64,000 nt of DNA from Sweltsa coloradensis (lineage: Eukaryota; Arthropoda; Insecta; Plecoptera; Chloroperlidae), in the NCBI GenBank assembly GCA_024449915.1, contig JAMZAV010000636.1, forward strand, positions 186,001 to 250,000. The letters run 5' to 3'. Below are positions 12,218 through 24,789 of this stretch, piece after piece (positions within the stretch are counted from its first letter, which is position 1; every line of letters starts with the position of its first letter). The notes under the pieces were generated by a model. The model ran no database searches. It had not been told where the DNA came from and saw nothing but the letters and a program-made list of their open reading frames with translations. The position numbers and the translations under genes were made by a program.

Positions 12218-12223
12218 AATAAA
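12218..12223 (+). terminator. Candidate poly(A) signal AATAAA of protease gene 1
   Basis: This is the first canonical hexamer downstream of the TAA at 12105-12107, in AT-rich 3' sequence. Confidence 0.4.
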
Positions 12224-13810
12224 TGTCATTATTATACCTACTTGTTTGCATTAGTTCTTATATTATGTTGGTGTGTTTATGTTAACATTGTAATTAAATG
12301 TTGTTCAGAACATTTTGCCATTTCTAATAATATAATCCTTGACGTTTCACCCAGAATTTAAAGTAATTATTTTCTTTTTATTACTATTCACTGTGATATC
12401 AACATAAAAAGAAGAAAATAGGGAAAGTATTTCAATATTAATTGTTTAATTAAGTGCCTGCCTGATAATATATTGACGCCTGTAATAGCTTTTTTTTAAA
12501 TTCGTTACGGGTCCGTATAACCGTTTATAGGGCAAGAGTCTAGGACCCCTAATTTTGCTTTCTACCTTTGCCTAAACTTTGCTTAAACTATTGGAAATTC
12601 GTGATTTTTTCAAAGAATATTATAATTTTTTACATTTTTTCCTTGATCTTTTAATTTAAAAAATGCTGAATTGGATTCCAAATTGATATCAAAGTAGAGA
12701 AAAAAATCAATATTTTAATTTATTTTTGAAAATAAGATTTTTTGCAATTTTTATTTTTGTATTTTTTACCCGTGGTAAATCTAGGGCGACGGTCGTTCGC
12801 CCGCAGCCAAGCGCATGCGACTGCAAGTAGGCGATGATAACTCGATCTGCACACGTCGTCCCGAAAGATTTACAATCTTGAAACTCGGTGTGTGACCTGA
12901 AATGTGGTCCATGACATACAAAAAAAACAATCATCCCGATCCGATAACCCGTTCTGTGTTAAAAAAGTGCGTAAAATCGACGAAAATCTTCCGGCTGGCT
13001 GGGTGGCGGGCTGGCGGGGGGGGAGGGATTCTGACAGACATGAATAAGAGCCTACATAAAAAACGGTACATCTTAGAACTATGAAACTTGGACCACACTT
13101 AGATGACCTCAGACTCACATACTTCCGCCTTGAGGCAAGAAATATTTCACCCCAACCCCCCCTAAATCATCCCTTAAAATTGGAATAATTCATAGCTCTC
13201 ACCCAAAATTGAATTTTTAATCAAGTTAGTTATTAAAATTAGGTTCCAATGTGTTTTAACCCAATCGGCCTATTTTTATTATATAAACTAGATTTTGTCA
13301 ACCCCCATTCCTATTAGTTTATATTATTTTCCCCTTGATTTCCAGCATTCACCATGTAGACACCAAATGGGTTATCATGAAATTTGACATGATGGTACAT
13401 AAAAATATGAAAAAAATCCGCCAAGAGGATAGCGATATTCCACCCCAAACCCCCTAATATTGGAATAGTTCATATAGCTCTAACCTAAAATTGATGTTTT
13501 ATTCTAATTAGTTATTAAAAATATGTTTTAATGTGTTTTATCCCAATCAACCTATTCTCATTTCCTAAACCACATTTTTCAACCACTATAAACTTATAGT
13601 ATATATTATTTTTACCTTGATTTCCAGCATTCACCATGAAGGCACCTAATGAGTTATCAGCATGAAATTTGGCATGATGGTTCATACTAATATGAAAAAT
13701 AATCTGCCGAGAGGCAAGCGATATTGCACCCCTAACACCCCCTAAATCATCCCCCAAAATTGGACTAATTCATAGCTCTAACCCAAAATTAATTTTTTAT
13801 TCAAATTAGA

Positions 13811-14567
13811 AAACTAGAAAGCTTCGCAAACACTTTTTCAGGCGCGTTGTTGGGTGAGCGTATTTATTTTTAAACGAAACAAGCGTAAAATTGCGGTTTT
13901 ATTAAAAAATCAAATTTCACACGAGTATATAAATTCATAAAATTAAGGTTTTGTGAAAAATCTATACACTAGTATAAAGCATGTAGGTGTTATAAGTTAA
14001 AGAAATTTTAAGAATCGAAAAATATTGTAAAATTGTGATTTTCATGAGAAATAATTTTTCGATTGCGCTTAAATGTCACACAAATATATTATTTAATAAA
14101 ATAGGTTTCGTGAAAAAATCGTTACACTAGGATAAAGCATGTTGGTGATATAGTCGAAGAAATTTGTAAAATCGAAAAAAACGTAAAATTGCGATTTTCA
14201 TAAGAAATTGATTACGCTCAAATTTTACAAGCATATATTAACTTATAAAATAAAGGTTCTTTGAAAAAATCATTACAATCGAATAAAGCATGTAGGTGCT
14301 ATAAATCGAAGAAATTTCTTAAAATCGAAAAAAATCGTAAAATTGCGATTTTTATGAGAAATTATTTTTTGATTGCGCTCAAAACCGTGGCAGTTCTAAG
14401 TTCAGAGATTTCGAAGGTCCCCACAAAATTTCATCGCAATTGGAGTGTCAGTTTAGCCGGAATCGTGTTAACAAACACACAAAAATACAAACAGAAAAAA
14501 ACTACTGATTTTTTTCTCCAGTGTTGTTAAATGAAATCTTCGCTTCGCTCGCTGCGCTCATCCAATT
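13811..14567 (-). repeat. Family A, copy 2
   Basis: Minus orientation: the CTAGT end appears as ACTAGAAAGCTTCGCAAACA on the left and the GGATGAGCG end as CGCTGCGCTCATCCAAT on the right. It is nested in a 290-bp tandem unit. Removing it restores the unit spacing to about 286 bp. Confidence 0.8.
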
Positions 14568-14730
14568 ATGTTTTAATTTGTTTTAACCCAATCGGATTAT
14601 TCTCATTTCCTAAACCACATTTTTTCAACCCCCATCCCTAATAGTTTATATTATTTTTACCTTGATTTCCAGCATTCATCGTGAAGGCACCGAATGAGTC
14701 ATCAGCATGAAATTTGGCATGATGGTACAT

Positions 14731-15539
14731 AATTGGATGAGCGTAGCGAGCGAAGCGAAGATTTCATTTCACTACACTGGAGAAAAAAATCCAGAAACTT
14801 TTTTTTTCTTTTTTTCTTTGTATTCTTGTCTGTTTGTTAACACGATTCCGGCTAAACCGATAATCCGATTGCGATGAAATTTTAAGGAGGCCTTCGAAAT
14901 CTCTAAAACTTAGAACTGCCACATTTTTAGTGCAATCGGAAAATTATTTCTCATGAAAATCGCAATTTTACGATTTTTTTCGTTTTTTTTTAATTTCTTC
15001 GACTTATAACACCTACATGCTTCGTCCGATTGTAATGATTATTTAACAGAACCTTAGTTTTATGAATTTTTATATTCATGTGAAATTTGAGCGTTATCTA
15101 ATTTTTTTACGAAAATCGCAATTTTACGACTTTTTTCAATTTTTAAAATTTCTTTGGCTTATAACACCTATGCTTTATCCGATTGTAAGGATTTTGATTT
15201 TTTTACAGACCTTACTTCATCAACCTTAATTTCATGAATTTATATATTCGTGTGAAATTTGAGCGCAATCGAAAAATCTTTTCTCGTGATAATACCAATT
15301 TTACAATTTATTTTTTATTTTTTAAATTTCTTCGACTTGTAACACCTACATGCTTTATCCAATTGTAATGTTTTTTTCACATAACCTTAATTTTATGAAT
15401 AATTATATTTGTGTGAAATTTGAGCGTCATCGAAAAATTATTTCTTATAAAAGTCTCTATTTTACGCTTTTAATCGTTTAAAAAAAAATTACGCTCATCC
15501 AACAACGCGCCTGAAAAAGCGTTTGCGAAGCTTCTTAGT
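14731..15539 (+). repeat. Family A, copy 3
   Basis: It starts TTGGATGAGCGTAGCGAGCG and ends ...GCGTTTGCGAAGCTTCTTAGT. It is nested in the same tandem-repeat element, splitting the phrase that reads 'tggtacataataatatgaaa' in intact units. Internal AT-rich blocks are themselves repeated about three times, each opening with 'gtgaaatttgagcg'. Confidence 0.8.
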
Positions 15540-16181
15540 TGTATGAAACATAATAATCCGCTGGAGGCAAGCGATATTTCACCCCCACTGTTCCCTACCA
15601 CCCTTAACTTTGAGAAAAACGTTAGGTCGTAAAGAATACAATTTTAATATTTTAATTGCTGATTAAAATTATGCGTCAATGTGTTATAGTCCGGTCAACA
15701 AATCATTCACACAAAAACCCAAAACGACATTAACCATAAGAAATTTAATAAAAACCTTGTATATTGCCAACTACAGATTGTAAACAAAAACAAATGATGG
15801 GAGCTTTTGTTTCTAGACAATCTGTTTTAAAGGCACTGTATCCACATTTACACGTATTTCACGCCTTGATATGAATCAAACAACAAAAATATGTAATATC
15901 CCCCCCCCCCCCAAAAAAAATAAAAAATTTGTAAAAAAAAAAAAAAAAAACGGCAGCCAAGCTCTCCTTCCAAAGTCTTCGGCTATGAATGCTGTGTGAT
16001 ATAGAAGTTGAGCCGAGCATTTCATTCTTTCTCCCTAGTTTCGCATTGAAAAGAAGTAAGATCATTTCGCCTGTTGACGAGCGCCAAGCCAACCATTTTC
16101 GTGGTAAAAAAAGTACAAATTTTAAACTCAAAATCATAAAAAAATACTTGGCCATTGACTTTTTAGAGTTCTCGTACCAAA

Positions 16182-17566
16182 CCAAACCAAATCTACTACA
16201 GGCAAACAACATATCCTGGACACCCCGGAAATGTGCGTATTTTCTATGTTTTTATACACAGTTTGATTTTTGGACATTACAAAAATTCTTCTCATTAGAA
16301 TGTAGTGGGGAAAATTCTACTTATTAATAACAAAACAAAGCCGCTTTTTACCCGGGTTAAAAGTATGAAAAACAGTCAGATTTAATTGTGTAGATTTTGC
16401 AACGTAGTGGTAAATATGTGTATTACAATCCTATAAAAGGATAAAAATTAGTTAAATTTTACCTATAGAGTTAAGAGATAGGTAGTGAAAATAGAGATCG
16501 ACATTAGCGAAATTTTCAAAAACGGTTCACTTAAAGCCAGAAATGTAACTTTTATGACAAATTATGTAACTTTGAGCTGGAAAATTATCATTTCAAATCG
16601 CGATTATACATGATCTTCAGCGCGAAAACATTAACAAACTTCCAATGAAATTCGCGAAAACGAAAAACTCACGAAAAAGATTTCTGCGTTTCTGTTTTTG
16701 GTGGTAGTGCCTGGTTAACATTAGAATCAATTAAGGCCGATGAAAGCTGCATGTTTTGTTTGATTACTATGTGCCTACGTGCGGGACTCTGATAAAGCTA
16801 CAAAATCACTGCTATTGCAGCGATGGCGTATTTTGGAATCGTTGTAAGGCTACACGTTGAGGATGGCTGGGGATGAGTAATGAGAAGGGGACTAGGTAGG
16901 ATTCATTTGGAAATTATGTTATATTGTGTTTTATAATCTATCATCAATACATATTTTTTACTTCTTGCTTTACACTCGAATACGAACAGGAAATCAAGTT
17001 TATAAGATTATTGGTCCCGGCATCTAATCCTTAGCTAACATGGTACGAAAACCATTCTTAAATCTTTCTCACCATTTGAATTCTGAGATTTTTTGTTAGC
17101 GTACATCAAAACAGCGAAAAGTATCGCGTTTTTGGCAGATAGTGTGAAAAGAGTGCAAATTTCCTCTTATTTTGCTTTATTAGCTTTAATTTTGAGTAAT
17201 TTAAGATATAAAACATAAACTTCAGTTTAAAAAAAATCATTTTATGCAAAATTACAGGATTGTGTTTTATTGTTCAATGCGAAATTCCTGTATCCCTAGT
17301 AATGAGCCCTGCGGACCCCATCAGTACAAACCCTGGGAAACTGAATTCCCAATATTATAACTACTGAACAAAATTTCTTTGAGTACCTCATTGAAATACA
17401 CAAAATGATTTATTCCTTACTCGGGTTGTGGTGCAGGTCACGCCACTTGTTGTGACTATGCCCCTAGTTAATTACTGGGAAACAGAGTGTATCTTGGTTC
17501 CATGACAGACTTATCAGTATTGCATAAGACGAATCAGTACCATGTCAGACTTATCTGTGACATACG
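16182..17566. other. No gene recognised
   Basis: AT-rich sequence between the tandem-repeat element and the next family-A copy. I see no splice-flanked protease-like exon, no RT motif and no tRNA-like box here. Confidence 0.4.
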
Positions 17567-18197
17567 ACTAGGAAGCTTCGCTAACACTTTTTCAGGTGCG
17601 TTGTTGGATGAGCGTAATTGTTTAAAAACGAAAAAAGCGTAAATTTGCGATTTTCATAAGAAATAATAATTATTCGATTGCGCTCAAATTTCACACAAAT
17701 ATATTTATTCATAAAATTAAGGTTCTGTAAAAAAATAATTACAATCGGATAAAGCATGTAGGTATTATAAGCCGAAGAAATTTTTAAAAAAATTTGAAAA
17801 TTTAAAAAATGTGATTTTTATGAGAAATAATTCTTCGATTACGCTCAAATTTCACACGAATATATTAATTCATAACATAAAGGTTCTGTGAAAAAATCAT
17901 TATAATCGAATACAGCATGTAGGTGTTAACAGTCGAAGAAATGTTTTAAAAATCGAAAAAAATCGTATAATTGCGATTTTTACTGGAAATAATTTTTCGA
18001 TTGCGTTCAAAAACGTGGCAGTTCTAAGTTCAAAGATTTCGAATGCCTCCAGAAAATTTCATCTCAATTGGAATATCCGTTTAGCCGGAATCGTGTTAAC
18101 AAACACACAAAAATACAAAAAGAAAGAAAGAAAAAAAAACATTCCGGATTTTTTTCTCCAGTGTAGTGAAATGGAATCTTCGCTTCGCTCATTCAAA
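17567..18197 (-). repeat. Family A, copy 4
   Basis: The left end ACTAGGAAGCTTCGCTAACA and right end CTTCGCTTCGCTCATTCAA define a minus-oriented copy. It lies about 0.6 kb upstream of protease gene 2 exon 1. Confidence 0.75.
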
Positions 18198-18430
18198 AAA
18201 GAGTCTGTGCTATTCCAGCCTTATCTGTGTCGTATATAAGACGAATCAGTACCATGTCAGACTTATCAGTGTCATACGAAAATTGACTGTGATATTCCAG
18301 CCGTACCATGTGTCATAGTTAGAACCATTAGGGTTATAGTAAGGACCTGTATCTTCCTGTATAGGTAATGTACGTCAGAATCCTGTGTGTCTTGGGAGAA
18401 TCATGCTCGTAGCTATGTCACCGTATATAT

Positions 18431-18814
18431 TTTCCGGCCTTGTGGTGGGAAAGCACAACACGAGATAGATACCGTCGTTACGTAGTTTGTTATCTGTGTA
18501 ACTCTCCCGTATTGCGGTGTGAGACCATTTTTCTAGCTCGTGTTCGTGGTATATTTACAGACTGGCCTAAAGCTGGACCAGGACCATGCACGACTGTTCA
18601 GGAATTATTGTCGGTTTTCGCTTAGGGCTGTCACTTAGCGTTACACTTAGTTCAGCCAGGGGCCAGGGCTGAAGCATTCTGTCCTGTCATTGGGTTTTCC
18701 TTGGTTGTCCGGTCCCAAGTCCCAACAGCCGCGAGCGAGCTCTGTGCAGGCCGTGTGTACTAGACGGCGGTCAGTGTGTTGCTGTCAGTGAGGCGAGGTG
18801 GGAGCTCACACGTC
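18431..18814 (+). promoter_or_regulatory. Presumed promoter/5'UTR of protease gene 2 (duplicated upstream of gene 3)
   Basis: This flank matches 58868-59247 in several blocks: 'gatagataccgt.gttacgtag', 'actggcctaaagctgga', 'accatgcacgactgtt', and a nearly identical final 100 bases. In both copies an arthropod-type initiator TCAGT lies about 40 bases upstream of the ATG (18771-18775 here), within 'tagacggcggtcagtgtgtt'. I could not find a clear TATA box or DPE. Conservation between paralogs suggests that this contains the transcription start, but that is inference. Confidence 0.5.
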
Positions 18815-18893
18815 ATGAAGTCCTCGAGCTGTGTCCTGCAGGTCGTCTGGCTTCTGTGCGTCCTCTCCCTAGGACGGGCGCAACTCTATGAAG
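18815..18893 (+). CDS. Protease gene 2 exon 1: signal peptide
   Basis: The ATG begins MKSSSCVLQVVWLLCVLSLG and then RAQLYE, a classic secretion signal with a hydrophobic core (VVWLLCVLSL) and a likely cleavage near GRAQ. The exon ends after the first base of a codon at a strong donor (AAG|GTAAGG). The 1-base overhang fits the acceptor of the clip exon at 24191 in phase. Apart from one residue (L to R) the exon is identical at 59248, the first exon of the next gene. There is no upstream in-frame ATG in the visible leader. The protein is therefore predicted to be secreted to hemolymph. Confidence 0.85.
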
Positions 18894-19116
18894 GTAAGGA
18901 AGGGCGAAACGTTTTTTATATTTATAATGCACGTAAAATATTATTTTGTAACACTATATAAATCAGAAGACCTGGGCTCGAATCACAGACGACATAAACT
19001 AGTATTTTAAAATTTGTTTTTTGTTTTCTTTTGTTTTCTTTTATTATTACGGTGTGCGGATAGATGGTTGATCGTGTCCAAGTATTAGTGAGCCTGTCGT
19101 TATACTCGTTACGAAT

Positions 19117-19937
19117 ACTAGGAAAACGCTTAAGTCCCGCCGCGTTGTTGGATGAGCGTATATGGTGTATTGAGATGCCATGTGTTACGCGGATTTTCTG
19201 TTGTTTTGTGAAAAAATCATTTATAAGTCGAAGATTTTTTTTAATTAAATTAAATTATAAAAAAAAATTAACTTAATTTATATAATTAAATTAAATAAAA
19301 AAAAATAACTTAATTGTTTTAATTAATCGTAATTTTTTAAAAGAAAAAAAATCGTAAATTGCAATTTGCATAAGAAATGATTATTTGATTGCGCTCAAAT
19401 TTAACACGAATAATTAATTCATGAAATTAAGGTTCTGTAAAAAAATCATTACAATAGGATAAAGCATGTAGGTGTTATAAGTCAAAGAATTGTTTTTAAA
19501 AAAAGAAAAAAAACATAAAATTTTGATTTTCATGAGAAATAATTTTTCGATTACGCTCAAATTTCACACGAATATCTTAATTCATAAAATTAAGGTTCTG
19601 TGAAAAAATCATTACAATCGGATAAAGCATGTAGGTGTTATAAGTCGAAGAAATTTTTTAAAAATCGAAAAAAATCGTAAAAATTGCGTTTTTTATGTGA
19701 AAAAAATTTCCCGATTGCGCTCAAAAACGTGGCAGTTCTAAGTTCAGAGATTTCGAAGACCTCCATAAAATTTCATCGCAATCGGAGTATCGGTTTAGCC
19801 GGAATCGTGTTAACAAACACACAAAAATACAAAAAAAAAAAAAAAAAGAAAAAAAAAAAAACATTCCGGATTTTTTTCTCCAGTGTAGTGAAATGGAATC
19901 TTCGCTTCGCTCGCTACGCTCGCTACGCTCATCCAAA
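19117..19937 (-). repeat. Family A, copy 5
   Basis: The left end ACTAGGAAAACGCTTAAGTC uses the alternative 3' tail also seen in copy 6, with the hairpin pairing kept (AACGC/GCGTT type). The right end is CGCTACGCTCATCCAA. It lies in intron 1 of gene 2. Confidence 0.8.
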
Positions 19938-20980
19938 TATGACTCTTCCCATGGGCGCCCGCACGAGGGGGCAAGGGGGGCAGTTGGCCCCCCTAGCCCC
20001 GAGCAAGCAGAAGTGCTAATTTGCCCTCATTTGATGAGTGGATTTATGATTAAACTTGTAGTGTATAAAATGTGCACGGAAAGTCGATTTCTTTACTGAT
20101 GAACGTTTGTTAAATTTAATGGTTGCCAATTTTCTGCGAGATAATTAATTTATTGTGTATTTTACGAGCAATAGTTCGTCTTGATTTTTGAAAAGAAAAC
20201 CACCCCATGGAATAATGCGAGTTTTGACCGTTACAATAAAAGGCTTGCGAAAGAAAAGATGTGAGATGGGGTAAAGTCAGATTATCTCAGTGAACAAAAA
20301 AAGCTAATAACCGTCCAACTCAATGTTGGGAATCTGAAGCCTTTGACTAAAGGACAAAAAAATGGGAGGTAAAATATTTTGAAGGTTTATTCCTTTTGTA
20401 TTTTTCTAGTTTCGATTATCGGCTGCACAAAAATCACATAACTTTGTTATTGTTTTCAGTCAACTACTTTTTTCTAAATCCACCAAACGCATTCTAAAAA
20501 TCTGATTTTCTAAATTTTCGTCTGCGGCGCTATTGTTGGGGGCTCTGCCCCCCCCCCCAAGCCTCTGTGCTTCTTTAACGACAGTACAAATTTTAATTCC
20601 CCCCCCCCCCCGTCAAAATTCCTCATCGACACACACCGAAGGTGTCCGGTTTATGAGCAGGGTGTTGTCATCTCGAGTCGCCGGTGGCTGGATCTGTCCA
20701 GCACTGGCCTTGTCCCGTTGCGTTGGGACGGCCCACTTTCCCTTACGTTTGGCTTGGCTCATCAATCATGTTGTGTCTATATCGGTCATCACATTGGCAA
20801 ACGCATAATTATGAGACCCAAAGTACTTAAGTATATCAATCATTTGTACTGATATGGGTCATGAGAAGATTCTATGCTTACACCGGTTTACACTTTTGTA
20901 AGTGTTTCCTCAATCCACGTTTACCATTTCAACTTCCCAACAGCCACCAGCGCAGAATCGGGATAACGAGATTGATATTA
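19938..20980. other. Intron 1 sequence with a G/C-run repeat; no gene
   Basis: It contains 'gggcgcccgcacgagggggc' followed by mirrored G and C runs (about 19955-20005) and further C runs at 20545-20560 and 20600-20612. These resemble the ends of non-autonomous DNA elements, but I could not define matching termini or a target duplication. Confidence 0.3.
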
Positions 20981-21762
20981 TTGGATGAGCGTAGCGAGCG
21001 AAGCGAAGATTCCATTTCACTACACTGGAGAAAAAAATCCGGAATGCTTTGTTTTGTTTTTTGTTTTTTTTTTCTGTATTTTTGTGTGTTTGTCAGCACG
21101 ATTCCGGCTAAACCGATACTCCAATTGCGATGAAATTTTATGGACGCCTTTGAAATCTCTAAACTTAGAACTGCCACGTTTTTAAGCGCAATCGAAAAAT
21201 TATTTCTCATGAAAATCGCAATTTTACGATTTTTTTCGATTTTAACACATTTCTTCGACTTATAACACCTAAATGCTTTATCCGATTTTAATGATTTTTT
21301 CACAGAACCCTAATTTTATGAATTAAGATATTCATGTGAAATTTGAGCGCAATCGAAAAATTATTTCTCATGAAAATCGAAATTTTACGGATTTTTTCTT
21401 TTTCAAAACAATTCTTTGACTTATATAACACCTACATGCTTTAACCGATTGTAATAATTTTTTCACACAACCTTAAATTTATGAATTAATAATATATCGT
21501 GTGAAATTTGAGCGCAATAGAATAATTATTTCTTATGAAAATCGCAATTTTACGATTTTTTTTCTTTTTTAAATTACGATTAATTAAAAAAATTAAAAAT
21601 TAAAGTTTATTTTTTATTTAATTTAAATTAATTTAAAAAAATCTTCAACTTTGTAATGATTTTTTCACAGAACAACAGAAAATCCGCATAACACATGGCA
21701 GCTCAATGCACCAATTACGCTCATCCAACAACGCGGCGGGACTTAAACGTTTTCCTAGTATA
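20981..21762 (+). repeat. Family A, copy 6
   Basis: It runs from TTGGATGAGCGTAGCGAGCG to ...CAACGCGGCGGGACTTAAAC and GTTTTCCTAGT. It is a clean copy and the best reference for the garbled copy at 33307. A TA/TG microsatellite follows directly (about 21762-21822). Confidence 0.8.
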
Positions 21763-21832
21763 TACATATATATATATGTGTGTGTGTGTGTGCTGTGTGT
21801 GTGTATGTTATATATATATAAAGCCATATACA

Positions 21833-22250
21833 CAGCACCGTTGGTCTTGTGGTTATAATGTATCTGCTTCCATGCAGAAGAGCCAAGGTTTGATTCCCGC
21901 CAAAGTCAGAAGTTTTTTTACTTCTGATTTGGACTTCAAGTCCTTCTTTGGTTAGGAATTTGTAAACGGTGACTTTTGAGCCGTACTAGCAACGAGGCAC
22001 ACAATACATTCAAGGTTGTTCAGAATCGGCCTTGTTGATTCTTGCGTTGATCCGCGGGTGTTCGCACTGTCCATACCACTGATTGCTATATTTCCTATTA
22101 AAACAAATCAATCTTTGGTTGGTTATCGCTCACTCGTCGATTACGTCGGGGCCTACAAGGTTGGCTTGGTCGCTTTGGTTAACTGTCCCCCACTGGAAAT
22201 TAGTTATATAACTGAGTGAGTAGACTCTAAATACAATTTATTTTTATTAT
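21833..22250 (+). mobile_element. tRNA-derived SINE, copy 2
   Basis: Head 'ccgttggtcttgtggttataa' and the B-box AAGGTTTGATTCCCGCC, followed by the same body as the copy at 10236-10668. The two copies differ by scattered substitutions and small indels. An A/T-rich 3' tail follows, ending in TTTATTT repeats. Confidence 0.75.
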
Positions 22251-22651
22251 TTTATTTAATTGTTCACCATCATTTGATCACCCTTTTACTAACTCATTTT
22301 ATATGATATGAACCATACCATCATTGTTCACCCTTTACCAGATATTGTTAACCATCATTTGTTCACCATTTACAATCTTTATTCTATAGTTCACCATTAC
22401 TATCTCCTTTATATATATTGTTAATTTATTTTATTGTATTTTATAATGTGGTTTTAAGTGGTATAACTTAGGTTTAGTAAGTTAGACACTTTGTGACTGG
22501 GGCCTTATGGCCCTTTTCTAACTTTCTATGGAGTTGTACAGCATAATTTACGATTATTTGTACAATTTCGAAATAATAATATAATAATAACATCAGAAGT
22601 TAAGAACTCCTGCTTATAGCGGAAAATTAGAAGACCAACGACCCACACGAA

Positions 22652-23136
22652 TATAGTGATAATTTTTGTTACAAAGACCAACCTTTCCCGTTTTGAGGCC
22701 GTAAATGAAATCAAAACATCGGACACTATAGGCTTTACCATACACAAGTATTATGTCAAGGGAATATTTCGAAATATGTTTTAGTAGCGTTGGTAGAGTT
22801 TGATTTTAATATGAAAGTGAAATTACGTATTCATAACTTAACTACCAATTAGCAATTCATATTCCTCATATTCATTAACCTGTCGTATTAGAAATAAAAC
22901 CTATAGTACGGTACGAAAATTTTGTTGCATTGACTTTTTAATATACAGTTATCGTTGGAGTATGGATGCATAGTGATTATTTTGCCTTTGCGACTTATAT
23001 TTTAGCAACTAAGCTAGTCGAGACGATAAATGATGATAATGAAATCGCCACGTGACCAAACCAGGTTTCAAACCCGAATCCCAAGAATCAAGGTAAATCT
23101 CGAATAATCTTCTTAGCCATCACGTGCCAACCAACT
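22652..23136. repeat. Intron 1 segment duplicated at 63240-63746
   Basis: Long stretches match in the same orientation, including 'aatgaaatcaaaacatc', 'taggctttaccata', 'tcgttggtagarttt', 'acttg/ttagcaactaa.c', 'gtcgagacgat' and 'cacgtgaccaaaccag'. Both copies lie a few kb downstream of the signal-peptide exons of genes 2 and 3. The offset of about 40.6 kb equals the offset between those exons, so this is part of the same segmental duplication. Confidence 0.8.
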
Positions 23137-23424
23137 TTACCAGGCAATCAATATAGGTTCTGTTAAAGATTCAGATTTCTTTTGTATGATTTAAATTTAT
23201 TGAACATTGGGCGCTCAGTTGCTAATAGTTGTACGATTCTGGCAAGCCGCCCGCAGTGCTTCATTTTTTTCTCGTAAGGTCGACTTGTCAGTTTTACCCG
23301 GTTGCATTGAGTTTTTAACGTGTTGTATCCAGAAAGCCGCGAAATTTCGAATTGTGCTTTTTTACAGGGCAGTCAACAATACAGTCGAAACGGAGAGTGC
23401 GTTCTATTAGATCCGTGAACTTGG

Positions 23425-23448
23425 CCCCCCCCCCCCCCCCCCCCCCCC
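23425..23448. repeat. Homopolymer C tract (24 C)
   Basis: A run of about 24 cytosines in intron 1. The true length is unlikely to be reliable. Confidence 0.8.
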
Positions 23449-24190
23449 ACTTAACGCACTAAATCTCAAATTTTAATATAATTAGTGTAAGGCAACCCGA
23501 TTTAGTGTATGTTAAATCATGGATTTAAATCAAATCTTTCAGGTTAAACCATGGTTAAACAATCCGAGCGACTTATGTCGAAAAGGGACACTCGTGTTCA
23601 TGGCTCGGACAAAAATTATACACTGATTGCCATTGGCATGCGATTGCGAACTAACGTTAGTAAGAAGTAGTTCGTATAATCTGGATAGATCAACATAGAT
23701 AATTTGTATTATTATTATGTGCGTTTTCAACTTCACGTCAACTTTTAAAGTCATCTTGGACGAGTCAATTTTGTGATGACAATAACAAATGAATCATTCT
23801 TTGGATTGAGATGGGTAGACGCACTGTCGGTCTTAATAAACTGGTCATAAGAAAATAGTCCCTATATCATTTACGATTATTGATGTTGTGCACGCTGCTA
23901 ATAATTTAACCAACCTACTAACTACATACAATTAACGCATAATCTATACTTATTTCCAGAACCGAAACACTTCGCCTTGTAATTTTGGTCAGAATTAAGG
24001 CCCAGAATACTAAAGAACACAATGTGGCTTCCCATTGAGATGGCAAGCGAGCCAATTACCTAAAGTCTATTCTACAACCTAACCAGCAGATGTCTATCTG
24101 TCCGTGATGTGAGGAAATGTTCCTCAACGCTCCTAAATAATATCTATCCATGAACAGAATGTTAATTCATTTCATGTTGTTGTTTCTCAG

Positions 24191-24511
24191 GGTGGTCCTG
24201 CACCATGAACGATGGTTCCCAGGGAGTGTGTACTTCTATCCTCGCCTGCCCTGGAGTCTCGGAGCAGATCGCCATCAGACAGTATCCACAGCTCTGCACG
24301 TGGGCGCACCAGGTGCAGATCGTGTGCTGCAACAGTGTAGTCTCCATGACTAGGCCTACTATCGCGCCAGAGCTTGGGCGTAGGATTGGGGAGACCCTGA
24401 CCACCACGACGATCCCGACTTCCACCACGACGACCACGACGACGACCACGACGACCTCTACACCGAGACCGTCGACATCGATGGTGGACGAGAACACAGT
24501 GGCCGGTAGAA
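24191..24511 (+). CDS. Protease gene 2 exon 2: clip domain and Thr-rich linker
   Basis: The acceptor TTGTTTCTCAG ends at 24190, and the first two bases complete the split Gly codon from exon 1. The exon then encodes a clip domain with the six expected cysteines: SC, GVC, LAC, QLC and the adjacent pair VCC. Their spacing is typical of arthropod clip serine proteases, where this disulphide-knitted module helps assemble protease cascades. After it comes a low-complexity linker, mostly Thr from repeated ACG/ACC codons (about 24405-24465). The exon ends at AGA A|GTAAGT in the same split-codon phase. A poorly conserved, expandable Thr tract is an oddity. The exon has no stop and its reading frame joins exon 3 cleanly. 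Confidence 0.9.
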
Positions 24512-24789
24512 GTAAGTTGCTCTGCTTGATGACATGGGTCGGGATTACAAACCACTCATCATCAGCATTCATTACTTATTTAAATAGCATTTTTGGACCT
24601 TAGGCTACTCTGTTCTTTAGTAATATTAACTGTAATATTTCGATCTTTAGTACAGGTATTTTTTAAACTGAAGTTTGAAGAAAGGAAAACTGGGTCTAAC
24701 AACACAAGAATCAATAAGAGAGAACTCGCAGTAAGACAGGACAAAGCAACATCCGCATTAGCTCAGCATGAGGAGGAATGTGGAACAAG

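Larger units (their letters stand above)
12778..16181 (+). mobile_element. Element with about 290-bp internal tandem repeats (copy 1), carrying two family-A insertions
   Basis: It begins ATCTAGGGCGACGGTCGTTC, identical to the start of the copy at 38734. It then has units of about 285 bp marked by 'gatttccagcattcaccatg' (about 13346, 13628 and 14673 once the intervening insertion is removed). The end is a single arm running from a poly-A tract to 'gttctcgtacc' (about 15900-16181), which in copy 2 is present twice as a palindrome. Family-A repeats at 13811-14567 and 14731-15539 interrupt the tandem units. The intact units in copy 2 serve as empty sites. No protein coding capacity is visible. 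The class is uncertain: satellite-bearing Helitron-like or foldback element. Confidence 0.7.

Noticed and set aside
19721..20019. Open frames with Arg-Ser-Leu-Arg-Ser repeats inside family-A copies
   Set aside because: The same frames occur in all copies because of the terminal GAGCGAAGC repeats. Indels in other copies break them.
24162..24572. Long open frames on the minus strand opposite the clip exon
   Set aside because: They are antisense shadows of exon 2. The repeated ACG/ACC codons keep the other frames open.
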